Program-made: the position numbers and the translations under genes | Assembly: GCA_903901425.1 (NCBI GenBank) | Contig: CAIURC010000114.1 | Span: forward strand, 1 to 64,000 | Direction: 5' to 3' | From: an uncultured Spartobacteria bacterium | Lineage (GTDB): Bacteria; Verrucomicrobiota; Verrucomicrobiia; Chthoniobacterales; Chthoniobacteraceae | DNA length: 64,000 bases | Notes under the pieces: model-generated | The model's input: only the letters and a program-made list of their open reading frames with translations | Databases searched by the model: none | Told to the model about the DNA's origin: nothing | Shown here: positions 27,749 to 36,004 of the stretch, one piece after another | Position numbering within the stretch: the stretch's first letter is position 1 | Layout: each line of letters opens with the position of its first letter

Positions 27749-27768
27749 TGTGAATAACTTGTGAATAG
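27749..27768 (+). promoter_or_regulatory. Tandem DnaA boxes
   Basis: TGTGAATAA (27749-27757) matches the DnaA box exactly. TGTGAATAG (27760-27768) has one mismatch. Both are in the same orientation and their starts are 11 bp apart, one helical turn, as in cooperative DnaA binding. Confidence 0.65.
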
Positions 27769-27954
27769 CCCAGAAAAACCTGCCATGTTTTCCAAGAAAA
27801 GTCCGTCCGTTGCCACCGAGTTGATGCGGAGCGGCGGGCTGTCCGGTCGGGGTGTTTCCCGAGGGATTTACCTCAGGAATAACGTTCTTGAATCCGGGTC
27901 GGCATCGGCCGCGGGGTTGATCTGAAGTGTACGGGGAATCCATCTGTTGACCGC

Positions 27955-27963
27955 TGTGGATAA
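27955..27963 (+). promoter_or_regulatory. DnaA box next to the dnaA start
   Basis: TGTGGATAA is a perfect DnaA box ending 16 bp before the ATG of dnaA. Binding here would overlap the ribosome-binding region of the DNA template and suits negative autoregulation of dnaA. Confidence 0.6.
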
Positions 27964-27979
27964 GGGACATTTCGACGCC

Positions 27980-29428
27980 ATGCCTGAAGAGGTTTTTTCT
28001 GGTTCCAACGCCCAAGAACCTCTCCCGGGTTCAGTTCGCGGGGGGGCTTCCCCCGACCCGCAAACCGGGTTGAGGGAGGGTTTGAGGGAGGCGTGGGCGG
28101 CGGTCTGTGCCGAACTGCAGAAAGAGGTGAGTGTGGACACGTTCAACCGGTGGTTCCGGGACACCGCACTGGTGGAACTGAGCCAGTCCGAGCTGACCCT
28201 CCGGGTGCCAAACAACATTTACCAACTCTGGATCGAGAGCAATTACCTCGGGCTCCTGCGGTCCGCCACGATGCTGGTGTTTGGAACCCCGTGTTCCGTG
28301 CGTTTCACGTTTGCTCCGGAGGATGCGGCAGCGGCGCCGCCGCCGCCGCCAGAGCCCAAGGTGGAGCCGGTGCCTGTGGAGCCCAAGGCGGAACCCAGCG
28401 CCTCTGGGCACGGGTTGAACGCGAGGAATACGTTCGAATTGTTCGTCGTCGGGACAAACAACCAGTACGCCCACGCTGCCTGCTCGGCCGTGGCAAATGC
28501 GCCCGGGAAGACGTACAACCCGCTTTTCATTTACGGCGGTGTGGGACTTGGCAAGACCCACCTGATGCAGGCGATTGGCCAGCACATCCTCAAGTCGCGG
28601 AAAAACAGCAAGGTCTGTTACGTCACGAGTGAGCGGTTCACCAACGAGTTCATTGATGCAATCCAGAACAGCACCCTGGTGAAGTTCCGCAAACGGTACC
28701 GGCAGGCGGATGTCCTGCTGATTGACGATATCCAGTTTCTGGCGGGGAAAGAGCGCTCGCAGGAGGAGTTTTTCCACACCTTCAATGCGTTGTTCGATGG
28801 TCACAAGCAGATCGTCCTGTCCAGTGACCGGCCGCCGTCGGAGATTGCGAACCTCGAGCACCGCCTGGTGTCGCGGTTCGAATGGGGCCTGACCGCGGAG
28901 TTGCAGCCGCCGGACATTGAGACCCGGCTGGCAATTCTCAGGAAGAAAGCCGAGGGCTTGGAGGTCCGGTTGGAGCCTTCGATTCTGGAGTTTCTTGCGG
29001 AACGGATCCGGACGAACGTTCGTCGCTTGGAAGGCGGCCTGATGCGGGTGGCTTCGTTTGCCTCGCTTTCCGGCTCTCAGCCGACCACGGAAAAGATTGA
29101 ACACCTCCTGAAGGATATTCTTCAGGAGGAGGCCCGGCGCGCCATCACGATCGACCAGATCCAGCGCCGGGTGGCGGAGCATTTTGATGTGCGTCTGGCA
29201 GACATGACCAGCAAGCGGCGGCCCCAGAACATTGCTTTTCCGCGTCAGATCGCGATGTACCTCTCGCGCGAGCTCACCCGGGCTTCTCTTGCGGAGATCG
29301 GGGACGCGTTTGGTGGACGGGACCACGGCACCGTTTTGCACGCGCACCGGTTGGTCAAAGGCAGGATGGGGAGCGAGGAAAAGGTGCGACAAGTGGTTGC
29401 CTACCTCGACAGCCAGCTCCAGCGCTGA
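27980..29428 (+). CDS. dnaA: Chromosomal replication initiator protein DnaA
   Basis: DnaA binds DnaA boxes and opens the origin. The 482-residue protein has all four domains: an N-terminal domain I (WAAVCAELQKEVSVDTFNRWF), a Pro/Glu-rich linker, and the AAA+ domain with Walker A GGVGLGKTH at about 185-193 and Walker B LLIDDIQFLAGKE. The C-terminal DNA-binding domain has the signature GGRDHGTVLHAHR. The ATG at 27980 was chosen; an in-frame TTG at 27947 would overlap a DnaA box. The SSS gene is upstream and dnaN is not adjacent, as dnaA is often separated from dnaN in this phylum. Confidence 0.97.
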   Translation: MPEEVFSGSNAQEPLPGSVRGGASPDPQTGLREGLREAWAAVCAELQKEVSVDTFNRWFRDTALVELSQSELTLRVPNNIYQLWIESNYLGLLRSATMLVFGTPCSVRFTFAPEDAAAAPPPPPEPKVEPVPVEPKAEPSASGHGLNARNTFELFVVGTNNQYAHAACSAVANAPGKTYNPLFIYGGVGLGKTHLMQAIGQHILKSRKNSKVCYVTSERFTNEFIDAIQNSTLVKFRKRYRQADVLLIDDIQFLAGKERSQEEFFHTFNALFDGHKQIVLSSDRPPSEIANLEHRLVSRFEWGLTAELQPPDIETRLAILRKKAEGLEVRLEPSILEFLAERIRTNVRRLEGGLMRVASFASLSGSQPTTEKIEHLLKDILQEEARRAITIDQIQRRVAEHFDVRLADMTSKRRPQNIAFPRQIAMYLSRELTRASLAEIGDAFGGRDHGTVLHAHRLVKGRMGSEEKVRQVVAYLDSQLQR

Positions 29429-29499
29429 GTCCTTCAGCGGACCCAGCGCAGACTGCAATCATCCCTCGACTGGCGTTAGGCGTGGCCCCAAGCGCGGCC

Positions 29500-29781
29500 T
29501 CAGGCGCGGCCTTCACGGATCCGGTTTTTCTTCGACTCGCACTCCTCCTGAATTCGGCGGGACTCGTACTGGAGTTCCTTTTCCAGTTCAAGCGCCTCGC
29601 CGATCTGGCCGGCGGCATGCGCCTTGGCGATCTTTTCTTTGAGGAACAATTCGCGTTCCGCCAGTTTCGCCCGGAAAAGGGTGTCCACCTCCGCCAGAGC
29701 GGTTTTTTGCTCTGCGGAGAGTGCGCGGACTGGCGACTCTTTCTGGAGCCGTTCCATGGCAAGTTCGTAAGCGGATTTCAT
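29500..29781 (-). CDS. Small coiled-coil protein of unknown function
   Basis: This 93-residue protein is highly charged and almost entirely helical. It starts MKSAYELAMERLQKE and continues with heptad-like Glu/Lys/Leu patterns (about 30-88). The opening S-A-Y-E-L-A-M-E-R-L occurs in small conserved proteins of Verrucomicrobia, of unknown function. It is convergent with dnaA and divergent from the HAD phosphatase gene. The clear amphipathic pattern and the typical start support a real gene. Confidence 0.7.
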   Translation of the reverse strand: MKSAYELAMERLQKESPVRALSAEQKTALAEVDTLFRAKLAERELFLKEKIAKAHAAGQIGEALELEKELQYESRRIQEECESKKNRIREGRA

Positions 29782-29953
29782 GGGATGGGAAAAGCGGGTG
29801 GGAATTGGTGAGGCAAGTGTTGGCTGGGGCCTTCTGCGAGTCGATACTGGACTTGCGGTGAGCTCTCAGGAAATGTGCGGGCAGAGAGCGGTGCGGGGAA
29901 TGGCCCAGCGGGGACCGCCCGCTGCAGCCCGTTGCCAACCTTTGTTCCCAGCC

Positions 29954-30754
29954 ATGATCCAGCTTCTCAGTACTGATTTCGACGGCACATTGGTAGACCA
30001 TGGGGGTGACCCGCAGGTTTCGCCCCGGTTCCTCGAGGCACTCGCATTTTTGAAACGCCGGGGTGTTCTTTGGGCGGTCAACACCGGGCGCGAACTCCAG
30101 CACATTGTGGACGGGCTCCGCGAGTTCCAGTTTCCTTTTGATCCGGATTACGTTCTCACCTCCGAACGCGAGGTTTTCCATCGGGGCGCAAACGGCTGCT
30201 GGCAGGATTACGGCGACTGGAACCGCCGGTGCGCGCTGGTGCATCAGCAGCTTTATTCCGATGCCGCTCCTCTGTTGAGGGATGTGGAGGAGTACCTGCG
30301 GGTGCACGGGCTGGCGCACCCCATTTATGAGGGCGAACATCTTATCGGACTGGCTGCCGACTCCGATGCTGAGATGGACAGGGTCTGTGATTTTCTGGAC
30401 CGGGAACGGGTCCGTGTGCCCGGTTTCCAGTACATGCGAAACTCGGTGTATGTCCGGTTCTGCCACGAGGATTACAGCAAGGGCACGGCTCTCGCGGAAC
30501 TGGCCAGACTCACCGGGATTGGCGTGGACGGCATTTTTGCAGCAGGCGACCACTACAATGACCTTCCGATGCTCGACGGACGGCACGCGCGCTGGGTGGC
30601 GTGCCCCTCCAATTCCGTGGACGCCGTCAAGGAGGCCGTGCGTCGGACTGGCGGGTGCGTGGCATCCGCCCCTGCCAGCGAGGGGGTGCTTCAGGCATTT
30701 GAAACTTTCGGCATGTTGGAGGGATTCCATTCTGAGTTGCACAGGAGACCATGA
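29954..30754 (+). CDS. HAD superfamily hydrolase (Cof-like)
   Basis: This is a phosphatase-type protein of 266 residues. Motif I is STDFDGTLVD at the N terminus with the nucleophilic Asp. WAVNTGREL matches motif II. The C-terminal motif IV AAGDHYNDLPMLDG supplies the metal ligands. The large cap between them is of the C2 (Cof/sugar phosphatase) type. The substrate is unknown. The ATG at 29954 places the nucleophile eight residues in, as is usual. The stop overlaps the start of the next gene by ATGA. Confidence 0.9.
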   Translation: MIQLLSTDFDGTLVDHGGDPQVSPRFLEALAFLKRRGVLWAVNTGRELQHIVDGLREFQFPFDPDYVLTSEREVFHRGANGCWQDYGDWNRRCALVHQQLYSDAAPLLRDVEEYLRVHGLAHPIYEGEHLIGLAADSDAEMDRVCDFLDRERVRVPGFQYMRNSVYVRFCHEDYSKGTALAELARLTGIGVDGIFAAGDHYNDLPMLDGRHARWVACPSNSVDAVKEAVRRTGGCVASAPASEGVLQAFETFGMLEGFHSELHRRP

Positions 30755-31416
30755 CGCCGGCCCAGATCCGCAAGATGGGGGGCAAAACCCGGTGGCGGAT
30801 TGTGGAGGCGTTGAAGCTTGGGGGCGGTGCCTGTGTGCGGGATCTGGCTGGTCAACTGGGAATGAGCTACATGGGAGTCAAGGAGGCCTGCCTCGGACTC
30901 CAGAAGAGCGGCTTTCTTGAAACTTGGCGCCAACCGTCCTCCGGAGGCCGGCCCCGGCTGGAGTACCGGCTCACGGAGCGGGCAGGGCAGTTGTTTCCGG
31001 CCGAAAGTCCTGAAATCGCCCTGGAGTTGCTCGAATCCGCCCGGACGCTGTTTGGGGCTGCTGCGCCGGAGAAGCTGTTGCTGGTGGTGTTCAAGCGGAT
31101 GGCTGAACGTTATGGGCGCCGTCTGCGTTCCGGCAGTTTGGAGGAACGAGCCCAGCGGTTGGCCGAAATCCGGCAAGCAGAAGGGCATCTGAGCCGGTGG
31201 GAACCGGCATGCCCGGAGGCCGGGTCGGGAGTGGAAGGGCTGGCAGGCCGGATTGTGGAGGCGCATTCCCCGATTTTGGAGGTGCTTCGAGCCCATCCGA
31301 TTGCGGCCCGTTTGGAGTCGGAAATGCTCGGAAACCTGCTTGGGGCGAGGGTGGTCCGGGAGGAGGAGACGGCGGCCGGAGCGTACCGGTGTGTTTTTCA
31401 CGTCCACGCCGGCTGA
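30751..31416 (+). CDS. Winged-helix transcriptional regulator (ArsR/DeoR-like HTH)
   Basis: The N-terminal 75 residues form a winged helix: RWRIVEALKLGGGACVRDLAGQLGMSY is the helix-turn-helix, and SSGGRPRLEYRLTERA the wing. The remaining 140 residues are a helical ligand or dimer domain like that of SufR-type regulators, but the Cys residues that hold an iron-sulfur cluster in SufR are absent. AGGAG lies four bases before the ATG, and the gene is coupled to the HAD gene by ATGA. It ends 110 bp before rpmI. The target is not known. Confidence 0.75.
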   Translation: MTPAQIRKMGGKTRWRIVEALKLGGGACVRDLAGQLGMSYMGVKEACLGLQKSGFLETWRQPSSGGRPRLEYRLTERAGQLFPAESPEIALELLESARTLFGAAAPEKLLLVVFKRMAERYGRRLRSGSLEERAQRLAEIRQAEGHLSRWEPACPEAGSGVEGLAGRIVEAHSPILEVLRAHPIAARLESEMLGNLLGARVVREEETAAGAYRCVFHVHAG

Positions 31417-31526
31417 ACTTGCTTCTGGGGAATGTGAAGTCGTTTGGAGCGGAGATCCGCTGCGCTCGTTTGGAGTGTGAGAAAGAGATTGCCATCCCCG
31501 CGGGGGTCGCTATCCTCCCCCGCCCC

Positions 31527-31736
31527 ATGCCTAAGTCAATTGCACGTCGAAAGACGAAAAAATCTGCCGCCAAACGGTTCAAAGTGACCGGTACGGGCAA
31601 GATTCTCCGCCGGAAACCCGGTCTCAGGCATCTGGCCTCCTCCAAGAGTTCCAAGCGGAAGCGGAACCTTGGCAAGGTGGGTCAGGTTCACGAGACCATG
31701 GTTGCCCGGATTGAGGAATGCCTGCCGTTTGCCTGA
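31527..31736 (+). CDS. rpmI: 50S ribosomal protein L35
   Basis: This 69-residue basic protein starts MPKSIARRKTKKSAAKRFKVTG and ends with the usual LGKVGQVHETMVARIEECLPF. This is a clear L35. It precedes rplT in the standard order. infC, which normally starts this cluster, is missing; a HTH regulator gene is upstream instead. No obvious Shine-Dalgarno sequence precedes the ATG at 31527, a position fixed by the conserved M-P-K. Confidence 0.96.
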   Translation: MPKSIARRKTKKSAAKRFKVTGTGKILRRKPGLRHLASSKSSKRKRNLGKVGQVHETMVARIEECLPFA

Positions 31737-31895
31737 GGCCGTAGGGTCCGGCCCAATCCCGGCGCTGCCGGGGCTGTCCGAGACCTCCTGTGCCGGAAAT
31801 CCGCCCGCCTGTTTCCCCTTGGGAGACGATTCGGAACGCGAGGCGGCGGATGAAAAAAACTAGAAACAGCGTTCTGAAAGAAACCCGAAAATAAT

Positions 31896-32276
31896 ATGCC
31901 AAGAGCCACCAACGCGCCCGCCAGTCGCGAGCGCCGCAAAAAGATCGTAGACCTCGCCCGCGGATACCGCGGTCGTCGTTCCAAACTTTTCCGTTACGCC
32001 AAGAACGCCGTGATGAAGGCGCAGGTCTGGTCGTACCGTGACCGCAAGACCCGCAAACGCAATTTCCGGATGCTCTGGCAGCAGCGCATCAACGCCGCCG
32101 CGCGTGCAAACGGCCTGAATTACAGCCGTTTCATTGAGGGCATTAAGGCCGCGGGCCTTGACCTCGACCGCAAGGTGCTGGCGGACATCGCCGTGGCTGA
32201 CGAGGCTGCCTTCAAGGCGCTCGTGGAGAAGGCGAAAGCCGCTCTCGCCGCCAAGGCTGCACAGCCCGCCGCCTAA
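31896..32276 (+). CDS. rplT: 50S ribosomal protein L20
   Basis: L20 is an early-assembly 23S rRNA-binding protein. The 126 residues contain the typical start [36 protein letters not shown] and [14 protein letters not shown]. The last 15 residues form an Ala/Lys-rich extension ([14 protein letters not shown]) beyond the usual length of about 118. In many bacteria L20 represses its own operon; the 159-bp gap between rpmI and rplT could hold such a site, but I see no clear structure there. Confidence 0.97.
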   Translation: MPRATNAPASRERRKKIVDLARGYRGRRSKLFRYAKNAVMKAQVWSYRDRKTRKRNFRMLWQQRINAAARANGLNYSRFIEGIKAAGLDLDRKVLADIAVADEAAFKALVEKAKAALAAKAAQPAA

Positions 32277-32316
32277 CGGACCGCGGATAACGCACTGGAT
32301 TCCGCACGGTTTTTCC

Positions 32317-32347
32317 AGCCTCGAACGCGTTTGACGCGTTCGAGGCT
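32317..32347 (+). other. Perfect 14-bp hairpin between rplT and pheS
   Basis: The arms AGCCTCGAACGCGT (32317-32330) and ACGCGTTCGAGGCT (32334-32347) pair perfectly around a three-base TTG loop. It lies 41 bp after rplT and ends 24 bp before the pheS ATG. No T run follows on the plus strand, so it is not a standard intrinsic terminator. It could be a Rho-dependent attenuation or mRNA-processing hairpin separating ribosomal-protein from pheST expression. Confidence 0.75.
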
Positions 32348-32371
32348 GCTCCGTTTCAAGCATCCTCACTC

Positions 32372-33385
32372 ATGGACTCACAGATCGATCAGCTCCGCGT
32401 TGAAGCACTTCAGCAAATCGCCCAAGCCACGGATGAGGCCGGCCTCGACGCCATCCGCGTTCAGTTTCTCGGGCGCAGCGGCTCCATCTCCCTGCTCAGC
32501 GAGGGGATGAAGTCCCTCCCCAAGGAGGACAAACCCAGATTCGGCAAGCTGCTCAATGACGCCCGGACCGCGGTCACTTCCGCATTGGATGAGGCCCGGA
32601 CGGAGCTCCAAGCCCGTGCCGACCGGGCTGCGTTCTCCGGCGTGGACGTGACCCTGCCCGGCATCGCGCGAGCCCAGGGTGCTCTTCATCCGATCACCCA
32701 GCTCCAAGACCGCGCGGTCCAGATTTTCCGGCGGATGGGGTTTGCGCTGGCCGACGGGCCCGACATCGAGACGGAGTTTCACTGTTTTGACGCCCTGAAC
32801 ACGCCTGCGGATCATCCAGCAAGGAACGAGCAGGACACTTTCTATTTTCAGGACGGCCGCCTCCTGCGCACCCACACGAGTTCGGTCCAGATTCGCACCA
32901 TGGAGTCTGCGGTGCCTCCCATCCGGATCATCGCCCCGGGCGCAGCCTACCGCCGGGATGAGATTGATGCCACTCACCTGGCCCAGTTCACCCAGATGGA
33001 GGGGTTGTATGTGGATTCCAATGTCTCCGTGGCCGATCTCAAAGGGACCCTCGAGTTTTTCTTCCGCGAACTGCTCGGCAGCGATGCCCAGTTCCGCTTC
33101 CGGCCCCATTTTTTCCCGTTCACCGAACCCAGTTATGAGGTGGATATCCGGACCCGGGCCCTCGGGAATGCGGACCGCTGGCTTGAGATCGCCGGGTGCG
33201 GGATGGTGGATCCGGCCGTGTTCGAGGCGGTCAACGGACGCCGGGGCGACCGGGCGTTTGATCCCGAAAAAGTGACCGGATTCGCCTTCGGATTCGGTCT
33301 GGACAGGCTCGCGATGATTCTCTCGGGCGTCCCAGATATCCGCCTGTTCACCGACAACGACCAGCGGTTCCTGCGCCAGTTTTAA
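32372..33385 (+). CDS. pheS: Phenylalanyl-tRNA synthetase alpha subunit
   Basis: PheS carries the class II catalytic site. In 337 residues it has the N-terminal coiled coil, then GDxxxxETEFHCFDALN-like sequence (DGPDIETEFHCFDALN), motif 2 (FRPHFFPFTEPSYEVDI) and motif 3 (FGFGLDRLAMIL). The Ala-vs-Gly position that sets amino-acid specificity lies in the GFGLDRLAM area and looks normal. pheT begins 27 bp downstream. Confidence 0.97.
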   Translation: MDSQIDQLRVEALQQIAQATDEAGLDAIRVQFLGRSGSISLLSEGMKSLPKEDKPRFGKLLNDARTAVTSALDEARTELQARADRAAFSGVDVTLPGIARAQGALHPITQLQDRAVQIFRRMGFALADGPDIETEFHCFDALNTPADHPARNEQDTFYFQDGRLLRTHTSSVQIRTMESAVPPIRIIAPGAAYRRDEIDATHLAQFTQMEGLYVDSNVSVADLKGTLEFFFRELLGSDAQFRFRPHFFPFTEPSYEVDIRTRALGNADRWLEIAGCGMVDPAVFEAVNGRRGDRAFDPEKVTGFAFGFGLDRLAMILSGVPDIRLFTDNDQRFLRQF

Positions 33386-33412
33386 TCGAGTTCCAATTTC
33401 CCGTTTTTTCCC

Positions 33413-35761
33413 ATGAAGGTTTCTCTCCAATGGCTGCGTGAACACGTGGAACTGCCCGGATCGGTGGGTGCGCTGGTCGATCTCCTGACTCTGGCCGGGG
33501 TTGAAGTTGAGGGAGTCCAGTCCCTCGGTGTCGCCATCCCGAATGTGGTGGTGGCCGAAATCCAAGGCCGGGATCCTCATCCCAACGCGGACAGGCTCAG
33601 CGTCTGCCGGGTGGATGACGGGTCCGGTACCCTGCGTCAGATTGTCTGTGGCGCCAAAAACTTCCAAGTCGGCGACCGCGTGCCCGTGGCATTGCCGGGT
33701 GCCGTGCTCCCGGGCGATTTCAAGATCAAGGTGGGAAAACTGAGGGGCGTGGAAAGCCAGGGCATGCTCTGCAGCGCCGACGAACTCGGCCTTCCCAAAG
33801 GTGAGGATGGCCTTCTCATCCTGCGGAATGCGCCGGCCCCTGGGACACCGCTGTCCGACCTCTTTCCCGCCGACACGGTTTTGGACTTGGAGGTGACTCC
33901 CAATCGCCCGGATTTGCTCAGCGTGAACGGGATTGCCCGCGAGATCGGCGCGCTGACCGGAAAACCCGTGACTTTTGCCGCGCCGGGCGCTGTGCCTGCG
34001 GTTCCGGTTCACGGCGGGATCCGGGTATTTTCGGAGGAGGCCTGTCCGTTCTATTCGGTCCGCGAAGTCCGCGGGGTGCGCGTGGGGCCCAGTCCGGACT
34101 GGCTTCGAAAAAAGCTGGAGTCTGCCGGACTGCGTTCCCTGAACAACCTGGTGGACATCACCAATCTGGTGCTTCTGGAGACAGGCCAGCCGCTCCACAT
34201 TTTTGATGCCGACAAGCTCGAGGGAGCGCTGCAGGTGCGTGCCGCCGTGGACGGCGAGGAATTCAAGGCGCTGGACGGCCGCGTTCATCGGCTCAAGGCC
34301 GGGCAGATCGTGATTGCTGACCAGAACGCCCCCCAAGCTGTTGCGGGCGTGATTGGCGGTGAATCGAGTGGCGTCACCGAATCCACCACCCGAGTATTCC
34401 TTGAGGCCGCCGTGTTCCAACCCGCGAGCGTCCGGCGGACGGCGCGGGCTCTTGGGATTTCCACCGATTCCAGTTACCGCTTCGAGCGCGGTGTGGATCC
34501 CGCGGGAGTGCTCGAAGCCAGCCAGCGCGCATTTGAACTGATTCTTGAACTGGCGGGGGGTGAAGCCGGGAGTTTTTCTGCAGGAAAACCCGCTGCGGTG
34601 TCTGAGCCGGTCCCGATTCTTCTTAGGGAGGCGCGTCTTGCCAGCCTTCTGGGGGTGACGATCGAGAGCACCGAGGTGTGCAGGATCCTTGCCGGGTTCG
34701 GACTCCGGGAAGAGGCGGGCGGCTGGGTACCCCCCAGTTTCCGGCCGGACTTGGTTCGGGAAGTGGATTTGGTGGAAGAAGTGGCACGGGTGGTGGGTAT
34801 GGCGCGGATTCCGGGAAGAACCCATGCGCGGTTTGTTGCAGCCAGCGAATCCGACCGGCGTTACGACCTTGCGATGGGGCTGCGCCGGGCCTGTGCGGCC
34901 CAGGGAATGTGCGAGGCCCGGAGCTTGACGTTGGTCCCGGCCGAACCGCTGGGTGGCGCGTATACAGGGGTGCCGGCGGACGAGTGGATCCGGGTGAAGA
35001 ACCCGATGATTGACGACCAGGTGGTCCTCCGGCCCAACCTGCTCCATGGCCTTTTGAAGGCGGTGAGCGCCAACGCCCAGAACGGTCCTGTCCGGCTCTT
35101 CGAGCTGGGACGCGTCTTCCGCAGGGGAGCCGTGGAAGAAACCCTGCATCTCGCATTTGTGCTCAGTGGCGCCGTTTCCGAACGGACATGGCGCTCGCCA
35201 GCCGGTCCTGACTCGGACTTGTACGAGTTGAAGGGGATTGTGGGCGCAGTGCTCGGAGACGGACTGGATTTTGTTCCGGAAGAAGACTCTGCGCTGGCTC
35301 TCTGTGTCCAGGTGCGCAAAGGCGGGCGGGTGCTTGGGCGACTCGGCCAGCTCTGGCCTGCCGATGCCCGGAGCCTGGACGCCCGTGCGCCGGTGATTTT
35401 CGGGGAACTGGACCTTGAATCCGTCGCGAATCTTGAAGGCCGGGCGGTGAAGTACTGTGAGATTCCGAGGTACCCTGCAGTGACCCGGGACATCGCGTTG
35501 GTGGGAGATGCCGGGGTGCACCATGCGGAGATCGAGCGGGTGATCCGGGGAGTGGGCGAGTCGCTGCTGGAGGGCGTGGAACTGTTTGATGTCTACCGGG
35601 ATCCGACCGGTCAGAAACTTCCGGCAGACCGCAAATCGCTGGCTTACTCGTTGACATATCGGTCGGCGGAACGAACACTGACGGCAGAAGAGGTGAATGC
35701 GGCCCATGGGCGTCTCCGGGAGGCGCTGGTGAGTCAGCTCGGCCTTGGTGTCCGCGAATGA
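33413..35761 (+). CDS. pheT: Phenylalanyl-tRNA synthetase beta subunit
   Basis: PheT provides tRNA binding and editing to the alpha2-beta2 enzyme. The 782-residue protein has the N-terminal EMAP-like tRNA-binding domain (about 40-150, with HPNADRLSVCRVD), the B3/B4 editing domain (about 210-370, with NNLVDITNLVLLETGQPLH), the B5 domain, a degenerate catalytic-like core, and the C-terminal FDX-ACB anticodon domain (about 690-782, with YPAVTRDIALV). It ends the pheST unit and is followed by a 555-bp gene-free stretch. Confidence 0.97.
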   Translation: MKVSLQWLREHVELPGSVGALVDLLTLAGVEVEGVQSLGVAIPNVVVAEIQGRDPHPNADRLSVCRVDDGSGTLRQIVCGAKNFQVGDRVPVALPGAVLPGDFKIKVGKLRGVESQGMLCSADELGLPKGEDGLLILRNAPAPGTPLSDLFPADTVLDLEVTPNRPDLLSVNGIAREIGALTGKPVTFAAPGAVPAVPVHGGIRVFSEEACPFYSVREVRGVRVGPSPDWLRKKLESAGLRSLNNLVDITNLVLLETGQPLHIFDADKLEGALQVRAAVDGEEFKALDGRVHRLKAGQIVIADQNAPQAVAGVIGGESSGVTESTTRVFLEAAVFQPASVRRTARALGISTDSSYRFERGVDPAGVLEASQRAFELILELAGGEAGSFSAGKPAAVSEPVPILLREARLASLLGVTIESTEVCRILAGFGLREEAGGWVPPSFRPDLVREVDLVEEVARVVGMARIPGRTHARFVAASESDRRYDLAMGLRRACAAQGMCEARSLTLVPAEPLGGAYTGVPADEWIRVKNPMIDDQVVLRPNLLHGLLKAVSANAQNGPVRLFELGRVFRRGAVEETLHLAFVLSGAVSERTWRSPAGPDSDLYELKGIVGAVLGDGLDFVPEEDSALALCVQVRKGGRVLGRLGQLWPADARSLDARAPVIFGELDLESVANLEGRAVKYCEIPRYPAVTRDIALVGDAGVHHAEIERVIRGVGESLLEGVELFDVYRDPTGQKLPADRKSLAYSLTYRSAERTLTAEEVNAAHGRLREALVSQLGLGVRE

Positions 35762-36004
35762 GGCGGCAGAGGCTAGCCACCGGGTTATTTCCAAGATTTC
35801 TTGAAGCTTTGAATCATCCCTGCGCCGCGGAAATTCCGCCTGCAACGGGGCATCACTGGGTACTTTAAACTGCGTTCCCAATGGCGCTCCGGCAGCCTTT
35901 AATGAGGCCTAAAATGGCGTTGGCGTTGCCGGGATGAACAGACAGCTTTGCCCTGCGTTGTTCGACCAATCGGAGGTAATCCCGATCCGGTATTTTACAT
36001 AACA
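35762..36004. other. Gene-free stretch after pheT
   Basis: This is the first 240 bp of the 555-bp gap between pheT and the CoaB-like gene. I see no open frame with protein-like composition, no repeats and no recognisable RNA family. A promoter for the structured RNA that follows may lie near 35991-36002 (TATTTTACATAA), but no convincing -35 box is at the right distance. Confidence 0.4.

Larger units (their letters stand above)
27615..27979. other. Gene-free region before dnaA; candidate replication origin or dnaA autoregulatory region
   Basis: This 365-bp stretch holds an AT-rich segment at about 27650-27690. It contains one small hairpin at 27665-27678 (GGGGA/TCCCC). There are three DnaA-box-like 9-mers: two perfect TGTGNATAA matches and one with a single mismatch. 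The arrangement is compatible with oriC next to dnaA, but three boxes also suffice for autoregulation. No protein-coding gene is seen. Confidence 0.5.

Noticed and set aside
32378-35881. An 1167-codon open frame on the minus strand opposite pheS and pheT
   Set aside because: It covers the antisense of two clear synthetase genes and shows no protein-like hydrophobic pattern or motif.
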